Of a stretch of 64,000 nt of DNA, positions 1 through 12,411 are shown piece by piece. The stretch lies in NCBI RefSeq assembly GCF_010389155.1, contig NC_057769.1:25854735-25918734 (forward strand), read 5' to 3'. The notes under the pieces are model-generated. The model was not told the DNA's origin. It did not search any database and worked only from the letters and a program-made list of their open reading frames with translations. The translations under genes and the position numbers were made by a program. Origin of the DNA: Erigeron canadensis. Its lineage: Eukaryota; Streptophyta; Magnoliopsida; Asterales; Asteraceae. Position 1 is the stretch's first letter. Every line of letters starts with the position of its first letter.

Positions 1-36
1 CCATAATTTGTCTAGAATCCTTCACTTTTAAAGCTA

Positions 37-418
37 CTAGCCTTGTACCCGCGCGATGTGGTGAGACATTGGAAAAAAACGTTGGTTAAGTAGAGGTACC
101 GTGTTATTACATGAATGTATGATTCAACTCAAGTGTTTTTTAGTCCGGCTGAAAGTACAAACCGCTGTTGTTTTAGAGTGAGTGTTTTTTATGTTGATTG
201 ATTATTAAATTCGGTAATGTGTGTGTGTTATTTTGGTATACTATGTGAGCAACTTCAGGGAAGGAAAGGGATACGCGTAAGGTTTATTTTTAAGGGTATT
301 TTTGGAATTTCAGGGATAAAGTGTTTGATGGCAGAATAAATTAAAAGGGTAAATTAAAGATTTTAAATGTAGAGTGTTAAATTTTTAAGGGATAATTTTT
401 TTATATAGATAGTATAGA
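37..418 (-). mobile_element. Non-autonomous Helitron
   Basis: Read on the minus strand, the element starts TCTATACTATC at 418 and ends in a GC-rich hairpin (CGCGCGGG region near 48-56) followed by CTAG at 37-40. It sits between A36 and T419, the AT target expected for Helitrons. It has no coding capacity and is 382 bp long. Its sequence is clearly related to 31401-31760, which carries the same internal blocks, so the ends are supported by two copies. Confidence 0.85.
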
Positions 419-2026
419 TTGTTCAACATACAAATTGTATTTCATTTTTTAATACAAAAATTGTTATAATTGGCACAAAAATTGTTCGAGTCTGATTATC
501 GGTAAAGCTAATGTATAAAATACTTTAACCGTGCCAATTAAGCTGAAATCAAATGAAAATCTATTGAGATTTTAATAAAATCTAAGGTGGATATGAAGAT
601 CATAAAGCAAAGGTTATTGTTGGTTTGTTCGTTCTTAGTGGGTGGCAAATTAAATCTTTCTTTCCTTTGTGATCAAATTAAACACCATCATCATTTCTCC
701 TTTTTACAAAAAATTATAAAATCTTCACATGGTGTTTCTTAAGCGTCATGCAAAAACTTTATCACCATACGACATATATTCATGTTTTCATATTTTAAAA
801 AAATTGTTGTCATTGTCTTATTGAAAGATCATATATCTTGCTGATCATTACGTCATCAGAAAAAAGATGGATCCATGTTGGGATTATTGGGGAAAAGTTG
901 AGTTACGGCAGCTATTAATTAAAATGTTTATATATGTAATTATCTAGTAAATTTAAATCTCTATGAAGACCTTTAATTAAAACATTTTACGTACTACTAG
1001 GTAATCTCCCAATCTCCCAATAATAATAAAACAACCCCCTAAATTCATTTTTAAAAAAGTCATAGTTTTTGGATGAGAAGCAAAATTGAATTATAGCCCT
1101 TAGATTACTTTGCTTGTATCATTTACCATTTTTAGAATAATTTTTTAAATTACCAAATAATAAACTACTAAATAATAAAATACTAAACTACATTCCCTTT
1201 TAATGAGATTTACATCTACCCTATATATTAAGATAAAGTTTTATAAACTTTCTAAAATATATCAATGAATTCCTAAATATATTAACGAAGGATTATCTGT
1301 TTTTTAAAATTTATCTAAATACTTTTATTTGTATAAATTATATAGTATCATCATAAACATGTCAAAACAATATTATGTACTCGTGTGGCCATTCATCTTC
1401 ATGCGAGAACATACCACATGACCAAAATAATGACTTTATTAATTTGTTGGTTTACATATAAAAAATATTAAATGATTATTTTTAAATTCAATTAAATATT
1501 TAACATTCAAGTGTTTTGTTTCTTTACTGCTGCTAAATAAAAAATAAACAAACTTTTTTGGTTTCTTTTGACTTCGACTGTTTCAAAGATAAATAATGAC
1601 TTCGCCTATTGAAAAAGCAAAAATAAATATATGGTATATATATACGTTTGGATTACTATCGATATTTTTATTTATATTTTAGTTTCATATTTTCGGGGAA
1701 AAAATCAATAAATATACATATTAACTTTTGTTTATATCCATATTTTTTTATTTTTCATTATGAATTATGACAAAAGCAAATTTTAATTTGATGAAATTAA
1801 GCATTTTTATTGATTAATGAGTTATTAGGTTAGTTGTCTTTTGGAATACAAAAAGATAAAGATACATATAAAAAAAATATAACACGGTGTCAGTGTAAGC
1901 ATATGTCAAATTCTTAATGTGTTCATAAGTTATCATTTAAATACGAGAATGGATAATATTTGCCATCTACTTTTTACAATATGTTTTTCATTTAATTTAA
2001 TACACTTGAAATTTTAGTATCTTATT
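419..2026. other. AT-rich intergenic stretch, no gene seen
   Basis: No reading frame of useful length or splice-linked coding pattern was found on either strand. The DNA is very AT-rich with many short A/T runs. A CTAG-containing, C-rich spot near 1000-1035 could be an old Helitron end but has no clear hairpin. Nothing else is supported. Confidence 0.6.
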
Positions 2027-2804
2027 TAATGGAAGCCCTTTAGATTCTAGATAATAATACTAATTAAGTTAAATTTAATTAAATATGAATCATATATTTC
2101 ATTCATTAATTGCTAACCAATAAATGAGTTGTTTCTAATTGTGAATCCTATTTGTCCGTAGACTTCAAATTAACCCATCCAAATGGTTTTTTTTTCCAAC
2201 TTGTGCTAGTTTTTAATCATATATCACAGGTTGCCGACTTCTTTTATAAACTAGCAAAATCATTTATGAACTAGCATAACTAGAAAAGACTAAAAACACA
2301 ACGCGTGATATATGATCAGCGGTATACATTTACACTACTGCATAAAAAAACATGAATCAAAGTTTTAACACGTAAATAAAAACAAATGTATAAGCCAAAG
2401 TATAAATCGTAATACAAAATAAATCAAAAGACGAAATAAGGTAAAATGCGGTGGGCTAGTACTTCAAACTAAATACCAGATTTAGTACAACACGAGTAAA
2501 ACAAAGATAAGAACAAAATTAAAACAATGAGTTTTATAATTGATATACTTACATTCCGTTGTAGAGAATTGATATACTTACATATAGAATAGGTTTAGAA
2601 TGAAATGAAACAATAGAGAAAAAATAATTTATACTGTTAGGATTTTTAGTTGTTTGACTTGATAATGTAATGAAATGTTGGAGTAAAAATAGGAGTTAAT
2701 TGTTTCACGGATTATACGCAATTAATGAATGAAATATTTGATTTATATATAACTAAACTTAACTTAATTAGTATTATTATCTAGAGCCCAAAGGGCTTCC
2801 ATTA
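2027..2804. mobile_element. DNA transposon with ~87-bp terminal inverted repeats
   Basis: The left end (2027-2113) and the right end (2718-2804) are inverted copies of each other. Both begin TAATGGAAGCCCTTT at the outer edge and continue through a shared block containing CTAGATAATAATACTAATT. About 600 bp lies between, without coding sequence. The long TIR favours a Mutator-like or similar element, but no convincing target duplication remains, so the superfamily is uncertain. The outer GGAAGCCCTT motif is also seen in the small element at 32644-32785. Confidence 0.75.
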
Positions 2805-3549
2805 GAATTACCCTATAAATAATCATATAAATACTTCATATGTGAATTCCATTAAAAAATATTTTTAATCTTATCCCTTAATTTCTTTCAAATGACATCA
2901 TTTTATAACTAGGTTGATTTTTAATTGATTTTTAGGTTAATTTATCATTATCATTTATCAATAGAAAATGATAATTTAACCTAAATCATTAACCTAAAAA
3001 ACAATTTAAACCTTAAATTTGGCATGTGAATTCACTAAGGGTGTGTTTTATAGCGGAAATGAAAGCAAAAAAATGGAAATGAAATAATTTTCTTGGTAGA
3101 GAAATTAAAGACGTTGAAGACACATAGATATAGATTTCTTGGAAAATAGAATACTTCATGTTTTATTTTCATCATATTTTAGAAAAAATCATATTCATTC
3201 TAAGAATTTCTTCGTGTTTACATACTTATAAATAAAATGACTTTCAACAAAGGTATAAATATGTGATTTTTTCACATTTCCATCAAAATTTGAAATAATC
3301 ATTTCATCTTCTAGCCCTCTTTCACGTATGATTTTTAAGAATCTTTTTTTTTCAAATGCCACTTCTCCATTTTGTTAGAGAATGAGTATAATTATGGAGG
3401 TCACATGCTCACATTCTATTTTTTATTCTACTCTTAAAATCTTATTTTTGGATCATCTTTATTGGTATTAGTTTTGTTTTGATTTGCAAAAGTTGAGCAA
3501 CTTATGGTGGTTGGGTTCATTTCCAGTGATAAATTAAATAGATGTAGAT
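2805..3549. other. AT-rich intergenic stretch with a diverged repeat copy
   Basis: No gene was seen. Around 2870-2960 there is a diverged copy of the repeat tandemly duplicated at 3550-3879, recognisable by the block around GGTTGATTTTTA and TTATCATTATC. The rest is AT-rich without clear element ends. Confidence 0.5.
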
Positions 3550-3879
3550 TTAAATTAATTCAATGTTGTATGTTGTGTACTTTTTAAAATGTCGTCATCT
3601 TATGATTAAGTTGATTTTTATATTTTTTTTTTAGGTTGGTTTATCATTATCTTTATTTATAAGTATGCATCTATAGTATTGTAAAACATTAAAATGTCAT
3701 TAGTTATATATGTTCACCTTAAATTAACTCAATGTTGTATGTTGTGTACTCTTTAAATTGTCATCATCTTATGATTAAGTTGATTTTTAGATTTTTTTTA
3801 GGTTGACTTATCATTACCTTTAATTTATAATCATGCAACTATAGTATTGTAAAACATTAAAATGTCATTAGTTATATAT
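3550..3879. repeat. Two-copy tandem repeat, 169-bp period
   Basis: The block beginning AAATTAATTCAATGTTG at about 3552 recurs as AAATTAACTCAATGTTG at about 3721 and ends in the same GTAAAACATTAAAATGTC motif in both copies. The period is 169 bp with few differences, so the duplication is fairly recent. The second copy runs directly into a Helitron 3' terminus at 3881-3913. Confidence 0.85.
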
Positions 3880-3880
3880 A

Positions 3881-3913
3881 TTTTCCCGCGTATTACGCGG
3901 GATAATGATCTAA
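3881..3913 (+). mobile_element. Helitron 3' terminus
   Basis: A perfect 6-bp-stem hairpin (CCCGCG then CGCGGG, 3885-3901) is followed after about 8 nt by CTAA and then T3914. That is the standard Helitron 3' end with a CTRR terminus before the target T. The matching 5' end was not located upstream, so only the terminus is called. Confidence 0.7.
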
Positions 3914-3919
3914 TAATAA

Positions 3920-4140
3920 TCTATATCAATATAAAAGGCTATATCTATATAAAAGGCTATCAGAAAACACTCACATGGCGCTCTCTGAGAATGCCACGTC
4001 AGCTTTTTCTTACGTGGCATCACGAGAACTATTCAGGTGACAAGTCATCAGTCACGTAAGCAATTTATCTGATGATGTGGAGTGTCCACTTAGGCATTTA
4101 AACGACTCAATCATTAACTATTAAAAGTTCTATAAAAATA
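3920..4140 (+). mobile_element. Probable Helitron 5' end region
   Basis: Six bases after the Helitron end at 3913, A3919 is followed by TCTATATCAATATAAAAGG, which resembles the TC-starting 5' ends of the other Helitrons here. Two copies of the TATAAAAGGCTAT motif lie in the first 45 bp. No matching 3' end was found, so the extent is a guess. Confidence 0.4.
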
Positions 4141-4142
4141 CT

Positions 4143-4212
4143 AGATGAGGGGTTTGAACCCGCAACATCCGCGTTTGAAGTCATCGGGATTTACCATTTG
4201 AGCTAAGATGAC
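4143..4212 (-). repeat. tRNA-like sequence, probable SINE head
   Basis: On the minus strand an A-box-like TTAGCTCAAATGG (4194-4206) lies about 34 nt before a B-box-like GGGTTCAAACCCC (4148-4160). This is the RNA polymerase III promoter layout of a tRNA. The two ends do not pair as an acceptor stem, so it is not a working tRNA. A tRNA-derived SINE or a tRNA pseudogene fits best. Confidence 0.5.
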
Positions 4213-6321
4213 TTTTGTTTCATTTTGAGAGTACCACAATTGTTAAACAAACTTATTAGTCATTAATTACATAAATAAAATATATGCATATACATATTTT
4301 TATTGAAGGGAACAAATAAACCCTTATTTTGGATTCCAAATTACGTTGTGATATTAGAATTACATAAAGATAACCTTAAAACTTAAGTTAGATGAATATT
4401 ATATACAATTTTTCAATCACAAACCAAGGACAAAAAAAAAAAAAAAATTAAACCCATTTGATGGCTTTAATGTTAATTGTAAATTTTTAGTTTATTAATT
4501 CATACATATGATTCGCAATATACATACATATATACACTTAACTATAAAGATATGTGATATTAATCAAAAGCAATCAAACATTTTTTTCTGTCATGCATAT
4601 ATTTTTATATATATATTTATATATTTATAATTATTATATTAAGAAAGTTAACAAAAAAGAATATCTAGCTTTTAAAAAAATCAATTATTACATTAGACGA
4701 CAAAATATATATTTTTTAAGAAAACTTTTAAATCTTAAATCTTTGTGTTTCTAAACTTATATTTGCATTATTTTATGACAGATAATTCAAATGAAAAGCC
4801 TTTTAAATATGTCATTTTGTAGAGTCGAACTCATGACCTAAGGTAAAACCAAAAAAGATCCTAACCATTTTATTTAGCCTTCATTATTGTCAAAACTCTA
4901 CCATTTATAAAAGACAAACATAAGAAATAAGAATGTATTACACGTAAAGTATGTATTTAAATCGCTATAATAATTTTAATTTCATAAGATTTACAGAAAA
5001 TAATAATATTCTAATATTTACTTTTATATCATGTTTTTTTTAACGACAAACTATCTTAGTCATAGTTCTGAATTATTACGAATGGATATGATCAAAACAC
5101 AAGACTTTCGAATATATCCCGAATAGTTACTAAGACCTTAACATTGAGCAACTAACTTTATTGGCTTTTTAAAAAAAAAAATTTGGTTAGTTGCATCAAA
5201 TTATTTATATATCTTTTGATAATTGTAAGTGACTATCACAAAAATGATTGATTTTATAATGTAAACTTAATCTTTTTAAATCGTGTGTATTGTAGATTTA
5301 ATAATAATAAAGTCAATACTTTTTAATATTCAAAGTAGAGTGTATATATATATCGAATTTCCATCGTCATCTATTATAAATGATTAGTTTATGTAACGCA
5401 TGTGTATGTATAATCATGTTGGGTATATATATACATAATTACTAGATTTTAGGCTCATATCTAATACGCGCGGCTTACGGTGCTATCAACATTGATGTTA
5501 ATTTATTACAGTTTAAAATTTAGTATACTATTATGAGTAATAAAAAATGATCTATATATCAACACTTTAAGTTTATATTGAAATATTTTATAAAAAAATA
5601 TGTTTATCGAAGTTGTTTACTGTGATGACATGGCCATGCTTAGCAATATTTGAGTATTACAAAATATAATATGTCCATCAAAGTTGTAAATTGTGGCATA
5701 CTTAGCGATATCTGAACATTATAAAATCATAATAGGTCACTATCATTTTAATTGCTTTATTTTTACACATGGTGTATTATATTCTTATTTTATACTATCA
5801 GAAATAATATCTTATCTTTAGATGAAAAATATTTTAAATATTTCAATTAGAATATAACAATGTTATACGTTTTTCCTATAACGAATTATATTTTCACATA
5901 TTTTATTTTTTTATATTCGTCTTGACAATTACTAAAAAAACAGTTCAATAAAAAAAATAATAGTACAATTACTCTTAAAATCATAATATAATTACCTTAA
6001 GTTTTATTTATTTTTGATTAATTAATTTTATGTTTATATGATAGAACATAAGATTTGATATATATTAGTTATTATTCAGTTGGATAGATATTATACTATT
6101 AGATATATATATATATATATATATATATTAGCTATTGCATTTATTTATTATATGAAAATTATTATTGGGTAAAAAGTGTAAATTTGTGATACAAAATAAA
6201 AAAAAGTGTAAATTAATGTAAATATTGAAAAGAAAAGTCAACTTTAAAAAATCAAGAGCTGTCATTGTCGATAAGTTATTCGAGCAATTGTGCTTTAGTA
6301 TAATAAAAGTTTTTTCTCTTC
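4213..6321. other. AT-rich intergenic stretch, no gene seen
   Basis: No gene was seen on either strand. The stretch holds a second tRNA-like spot (listed separately), a possible minus-strand Helitron end at 5452-5490 (CTAG next to a weak GCGCGG hairpin), and a TA run at about 6103-6128. Everything else is A/T-rich without recognisable ends. Confidence 0.55.
4821..4879 (-). repeat. tRNA-like (pol III box) remnant
   Basis: On the minus strand an A-box-like GGCTAAATAAAATGGTTAGG (4860-4879) precedes a B-box-like GAGTTCGACTCT (4821-4832). The spacing fits a tRNA-derived SINE head, but the sequence is degenerate and no tail was found. Confidence 0.35.
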
Positions 6322-6860
6322 TATAACACCCCAATATTTTAAGGTAATAGAAAATTTACCCTTTTTATAGTTATGACACTAAATTAATTTCCTAGTATTT
6401 AGTTTTGAGTTAAGGGGTTAATTTAGTTGGAACTTTAGTGGCTAGCGGGTATTAAACCCACTAAAATTAGTATGGGACGTGGCCGTATGAGAAGAAAGCC
6501 AGCCACATAGTGTTTGTGACTCATGTTTTTCCACTTCAAATTTCACTTCACTTCTAACTAACTCATCTTTCAAATCCTTCCAAAGTTCATGCAATTGAAT
6601 CATCAAATCATAAATTAAAGAATAACAACAATCATCTCCTATTGTATTAGAAATTGAAATTTGGGGTTTTCTTTGAGGTGGTGGTGGCCGAAATATTAAG
6701 GGGAAAAAAAGGGGGGGGAAATTTCAATTTCAAAACCCTAATTCTTTGTCTCTCATTATTCAGGTATTGATTCCATAACCATAGTTTTATTTGTTATTGA
6801 AATTTAGGGTTCTTAACCTTAGAATTCGGGGGTTTTGTTAAATGAAATTTTCAAGTAGAA

Positions 6861-9560
6861 TGTCACACTTCACCTTAGGCGGTATTGTAGGATATGACGA
6901 AAAGACATAACATAGCACATGGAATTTATAATAGAGTTATACTAAATGAAATCCATAAATGTAATTCCCAAAAGCGGGATAAGACTAGGCAACACGCCCA
7001 ACGAATAGCAAATGATGTAGCAAATAGAATTCAATGTTCAAGTGCAACTAGGAGTCCATGAAGGATCTCTTTATTAGTCTTCCTAAAGTCCTTATACTCA
7101 GTCTCCTTAAGCATTGTTATTACCTGAAAATGAATGCTCGAAAATGTCAACATAATGTTGGTGAGTTCGTAGGTTTAAAGTAATACAAATGAGTTTGTTG
7201 TGCATGATATATCAAGTTTGGACAATAGTGTAAATATAAACATGTAGTAGCATACTAAATACTGATCAATGCCATCATATTTATCCAACAACACAATCCC
7301 CATCACTCCTGCCAACAACTCAATCATGCTTTAAATACCAATAACTACCAGCTGGAGTATATAGTTGGTCGATAGTTATCCAATAGTCTTCAATAGATAT
7401 CAACAGACATCTATTGCATAATAGAAATCAACACAAGCAAGCTAACATACACATTTCATAAGTACACGTATATGTCCAATAAACAAACTAGTTTTGGCAC
7501 AGCCAGTAAAGAAATAAAAATATTTTGAGCATCATTTTCCCCCAAAGAAATAATACAAAAAGGGGTCACGAAACTCACCTCAACAAGCAAGTAGTTATGC
7601 AAATCCAACAAGGTCACTAGAATCTACACAACATATATATGAACAAGTTACAATTATGGACATGGTCAAAAACCGTCCATTGTAACCCATATTTGATGAA
7701 ATACACATATGGCTACTTTCAAAATATTCACAACTGATTTGTCATATATTATTAAGTTACAAGTCACATCACTTAATATATAATATTTGTTTTAATGATT
7801 TAAGATTAAATTCTACAAGTTCCTATTCACTGAAATTTTTGGTAACTTTATCTATTTTTTATTAGGATGAAACGACCAATTCAAGTTTTCAAATCTTAAC
7901 TACTGTTATCTTAGAGTGTTATAAAGCTACATGAATTTTTACTTAATTTATTTCGCACGTTAACTATTTAAAAATTCCATAATCACAGACTAGTCAGAAA
8001 ATTCACTGTTTGCGTGCAGAAAAGTTTTATAAAAGTTAAGGGCCTACGAAGCTTCAAAAAAAATCCAAATTTTTACTGTACACTCTTAACATCTTAAAAA
8101 TATTTCTGGAAAAAAATAATCTTCCAGTTCATAAAATCGACCCAAGATATGACTATTTGAATTCTTCCTAAATATATTCGGAAAACTCAGCTTTGCGCAG
8201 TTTCGTTATAAAATTCGTTTGACAACCTTAAACTTCATATTTTGACACGAAACCACTTCCACCAGAAAGTAGACTTCCTGAAATTTATTTTAGACACCAA
8301 AAACGTGACTTAACCATCTTCCATGACCAAGATACGACCTTTCAAAGTTAACAAACCGAATCTGTCCAGATTCTGAAATAACCCAAACGTACTGTTTTAA
8401 AAACTACTACAACTAATATTCATATATAAACTTTCAAAATCTTTCCAACACCTATTTACGTCTGTCATTATGATTTTCATGCCTTCATAATTGAATTTCT
8501 CTAATTACATTAATCATTATGATACAATAAATACATAAACTTTTAACATTAATATGATTTATACTTCAAGCTTTTGATTTAACCTTAAAAAAAAAAACCG
8601 TTTCATTCATTATTATAAATATGCCATAATATATATTCATCAAATAGGTTACTTATAAATAAAGATTAATAAATAAAAAATATAGTTATATATATAAAAA
8701 GAAAAGATAAGTAATTTACCCCAAGATTGATGATCATTCCTTAAGATACCTTTACACAATAAAATAGATATAGTTTATAAGAATTTTACCATAGATTTTT
8801 TTTATATAAAAGATCTTTTAAAAATACATAATTAAATTGTATTAGCTTACCAAAATCCAAGAGATCTTTAAGATGATTGCTTGACAATTGATGAGTGTTT
8901 AAAAAAAAATTAGATTTTTGTGATGGTGTTGTGGTTTGTGTTTGACGGCAGCAAAGCACACAAGTTGTGTTATGGATTTTGTTTTGATAATTAATGTTAT
9001 ATATATTTTATAAGTGTTGATAATTAAGATTTAGTAGTATACTAATTTAATAAGAGTCATAAAAGGAATTTCATTCCTTCTAACCGTGAATCACAAGTTT
9101 GTGATTAGTAAATGGGCTGGACTAAAACTCATTTGTTTGCACTCCACATATACTTATATTAAGTCATGGTAACTTCTAATTTGGTTACTAATTATCTTTT
9201 ATTTTAATATATTATGGTAAATTGAGTTTATTTCATAAATATTTATTATGACTTAACACATTAACTTATAACTTCAAGGTACACATAATTAGTCTATAAT
9301 GCTTTAACTTCATCTAATATGAATATGACTAATAACTACGCGTCTAAAAAATATAGAGAAATAGTTATAATCATATATGTTTAGGAAGATCAAATTACTA
9401 AATCCAAAACTATTTGAATCCAAGTAATAGTAGTCACATATTGGAATGATCACAACATTTCTACGCTTGCTATACTATATAAGAACGTTGACTACTCAAT
9501 AAATTAGGAGTTCAAGTTAAAGGCTATTATAAACTATCGGGTTTGGTGAGGGGTGTCACA
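6861..9560 (-). mobile_element. Solo LTR nested in the LTR at 6322-10870
   Basis: On the + strand it begins TGTCACACTTCACC and ends GGGGTGTCACA, flanked on both sides by TAGAA (6856-6860 and 9561-9565), a perfect 5-bp target duplication. The TGTGACACCCC start read from the right end sets the minus orientation. The minus strand carries the CGAACTCACCAAC ... TTTTCAGGTAAT module at about 7125-7180. At 2.7 kb with no coding capacity it is a solo LTR. Its insertion into 6322-10870 fixes the order of events: the outer LTR is older. Confidence 0.9.
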
Positions 9561-9933
9561 TAGAACCATAATAAATTTGATTGAGAATTAGGTAATTCGA
9601 TTTAAAGAGTTTGTTGATAGTGAAAAAAAAACCCCATAGTAAGAAATTCATAATTGGTGATGTTTGGCTAGTAATCATGAAATAAAGTTTTATTATGAAA
9701 AAATTTGAAATTTGTTGAAAGAGGTTTTGAGTAGCCAAACACCACAATGTTAAAATGAATGAATGCAAGTATATGCTTGGAAGGAAGTTGAGTTTATAGA
9801 ACTCATAGAATGTTTATGTGTTGATTTGTATATAGGTGGTGAAGAATAAATTGTTGAACTTGTAGCCTTGTAGTGCCATGTAGCCAAGTTTGAGGTGAGT
9901 GTATATGCATATAATCATATTCATGTTATTAGA

Positions 9934-10053
9934 GGTCATAGGTGGGTAAATTCCTATGACCCGTTAATTGATTGATTGTGAGAACTAGTAGGTGGGTAAA
10001 TTCCTACTAGTCATATTGTATGTAAGAGCTAGTAGGTGGGTAAATTCCTACTA
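9934..10053 (+). repeat. Three hairpin repeats with the same loop
   Basis: The motif AGGTGGGTAAATTCCT occurs three times, at spacings of about 50 and 46 bp. Each copy is the centre of an inverted repeat: GGTCATAGG/CCTATGACC (9934-9961), ACTAGTAGG/CCTACTAGT (9984-10011) and TAGTAGG/CCTACTA (10030-10053). The loop TGGGTAAATT is the same in all three. The arms differ between copies yet stay complementary. They lie inside the solo LTR. Confidence 0.9.
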
Positions 10054-10870
10054 ACCACTTTGTCCATGGTCATGTTGAAAATGAATGTATGTTGTTTGAT
10101 ATGTATGAAATGGCTAGCTTGCTAGACTTTATGTGGTGCTTGATGCACAATGTTAAAGAGGGCATGATTATGATTATATGTGTATGCATTCACTAAGCGT
10201 AGCTTACATTTTAGTGTTTAACTCTTTTATAGGAGTTGGTAGTAGTAGCAAGAATAAAGAACCGATCGAGTGAAGTTGTGGAAGATTTGGAAGTCTTGGA
10301 AGGTTGGAATTTTGGGTATTTTGGTTAGATAATCCCTTTGTACATCTTGGCTCTTGATACAAGTCCTTTCGGTAACTTGTCACTTTGGTAAACTTGGTTA
10401 ATTTAGGATGTTTGACTAAATGGGTGGTTGACCCGTAAAGTTGTAGAACTTACTCTTGAACATTTAAAACCTTTTGTAATGATAAGTAATGGGTTTATGA
10501 TTTACTTGTATCAGAGAGTGATAAAGAAAAGTTTGATTTTTAGTCGAAATGTTGAAAAACATCAAAAAGAGTATTTTTGGTGTACAGCAGAGAGCACGGC
10601 CTCTGTGTCACAGAGCACGGCTCTTGCCTTGTGCCAAGGGCGTGCTCCACTGACCTCGAACCTTGTTTTTTTCCCAATCTTTCGTTTGACCTTTTTGGGT
10701 CCTGAAACTTATATAGTAGTCTATTTACATCATTTTAAGAACACTACAAGTGTTTTTTCTTGAATTGCAACATTTTGATTTTTCGCGAAAAATGACCGTA
10801 TTTTTCTAAGTATAAAGTCTAAAGTTTTGGTTTTCAATAATTATGCTTTCATTTGGGTTGAGACGTTACA

Positions 10871-11373
10871 TCTTCATTCAAGTTCTATTAGTGGCGAATT
10901 CATGATTTTAGGTCGCGGGTGGCCGAATAGTTAACAATATCCTAACAAGTATATAAAAGTAAACTTAAATTGAGTTAGGATGAGCGTATGAGATTCTAAT
11001 TATTTGCTTTAGTGGGAGGTTAATTAGATTTGAATTACACTAATACATAAAATAGTACTGAAAATATAAAATTTTATATGTTACAACTACATTTGGCCTC
11101 TATGTAGCTTTGTCACTGAGTTTTATATGATTGTTTTTGTTGTAAATAATTTACAAAAAATCAGTGAGAAATAAAATAGATCGAGGCAACGTACGAGTAT
11201 AACCTAGTCATATATATTGATGTACACTTGCATATTACATACCAAGAAACGTATATATGTGTTTAATTACATTATCCACCAATATATTTACAAAGTAATT
11301 AAAACATGCATGATTGTATAATTTTTACACAACATAAAAACCCGAATAGTAGTTCCTATATTTTCGAAAGTTA
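10871..11373. other. Intergenic stretch, no gene seen
   Basis: The segment between the solo LTR and the MITE at 11374 has no coding pattern, repeat or terminus that could be recognised. It is moderately AT-rich. Confidence 0.5.
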
Positions 11374-11561
11374 GGGCCTGCTTATTTTTTTTAACCACTA
11401 AGTGACTGAATGGATAAATAATGTCTGTATGAATTAAGTCAATACAGTTGTTTTTGTTTATTAAGTTAAGAAAACAAACATTTTTGATAATTTAATGAAT
11501 TAAGTATTTTTTTTATTAAGTGATGACTTAATTTATTAATTAGTCTCAAACAAACACCACC
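11374..11561. mobile_element. Tourist/Harbinger-type MITE
   Basis: The ends GGGCCTGCTTATTT and AAACAAACACCACC are imperfect inverted repeats flanked by TTA on both sides (11371-11373 and 11562-11564). TTA duplications and GGGCCTGTTTG-like tips are typical of PIF/Harbinger MITEs. It is 188 bp long with AT-rich palindromic internal sequence. Confidence 0.8.
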
Positions 11562-11719
11562 TTAAAGTCAATTCACAAAAAAAACCAATATACATTTACT
11601 ACTCGATCATATCGTACAAGTTTTGTAGATGATGGCCGGAGTGGATCTACCAATAAAACAACATTGGTTTGGCCGGGTTTAATTAAGAGCTTCAGAAATC
11701 AGAATCATAACAAGGATTT

Positions 11720-12411
11720 GGGCATTAGGAGTGGTAACAAACATTTTATCAACCCTCTTAAATTCAACCAATAATATTCATCCATCTCACTTTACCTTTT
11801 CATCTCTCTCAATCAACCCTCTCAATTTTTTTTACTAGCATCTATAAAATTTTCAACCCTCTCAATTTTCTTTTCTCTTCTTTAAATAAATAAAAAAGAT
11901 AACAATTTTATATTAAACTAAGAAAAATTTATTCAATTCAAAAAAACTATTATTAAACTTACAGACCCATTACATTGATTAAACTAAACAAATTATTTAT
12001 TGATTAAACTAAACAAATTATTTAAAACAAAATTATAAATTAAAAAACTAGCTAAATATATAAATATATAATACTCTAAGGTCTGTTTTGTAATTTTATA
12101 CTAACAAACAACAAAAAAAATAGAAGGAAACTTTGTGGCTGCAGCACTCTCATCTTCTTCCCCTAGTTATATACATACAGATTTATATATGTATAATACT
12201 ATATCAGTCTTTAAAAAAAAAAAACACACACACACATCCCCCATAAATGCAACTGACCTATGCACGCTCCCCACCAACGTTTTTGATTTTATGGGAGCCA
12301 GGTTCACAAACCTTCGACCAACCCGTGAAGCCAGCCCGGTGGTACCGGCAGCGGTGTAGCCGCCGGTGTGAAGCCAGCCCGCCGCAGCCCGCCTCTCCAC
12401 TCCTTACGCCC
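11720..12411. mobile_element. Non-autonomous TIR element with a GC-rich 3' block
   Basis: The left end GGGCATTAGGAGTGG and the right end CCACTCCTTACGCCC are inverted copies (13 of 15 match). The right flank is TTA and the left TTT, consistent with a degraded 3-bp Harbinger-type duplication. The first 500 bp are AT-rich with repeated CAACCCTCTCAATTTT motifs. The last 170 bp (from about 12240) are GC-rich, quite unlike the rest, and might be captured host DNA. Short open frames there match no family I know. Confidence 0.7.

Larger units (their letters stand above)
6322..10870 (+). mobile_element. Solo LTR of a Gypsy-like retrotransposon, interrupted
   Basis: The element begins TATAACACCCCAATA and ends GAGACGTTACA, flanked by the 5-bp direct repeat TCTTC (6317-6321 and 10871-10875). 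Another LTR is inserted at 6861-9560; without it this LTR is about 1.84 kb. No gag-pol coding region is present, so it is a solo LTR. Near 10190-10245 it carries the CACTAAGC...GCTTAC...TTATAGGAG module also found in the other LTRs of the window, a feature associated with Tekay/Del chromovirus LTRs. The family name is inference. Confidence 0.88.

Noticed and set aside
2027..2804. Target duplication for the long-TIR element
   Set aside because: Flanks on the two sides do not match at any length from 2 to 11 bp, so no superfamily was assigned.
4143..4212. Functional tRNA gene
   Set aside because: The pol III boxes are present but the two ends do not pair into an acceptor stem.
10428..10763. 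111-codon plus-strand frame
   Set aside because: It lies inside the 3' part of a solo LTR, with no gag or pol similarity recognised.
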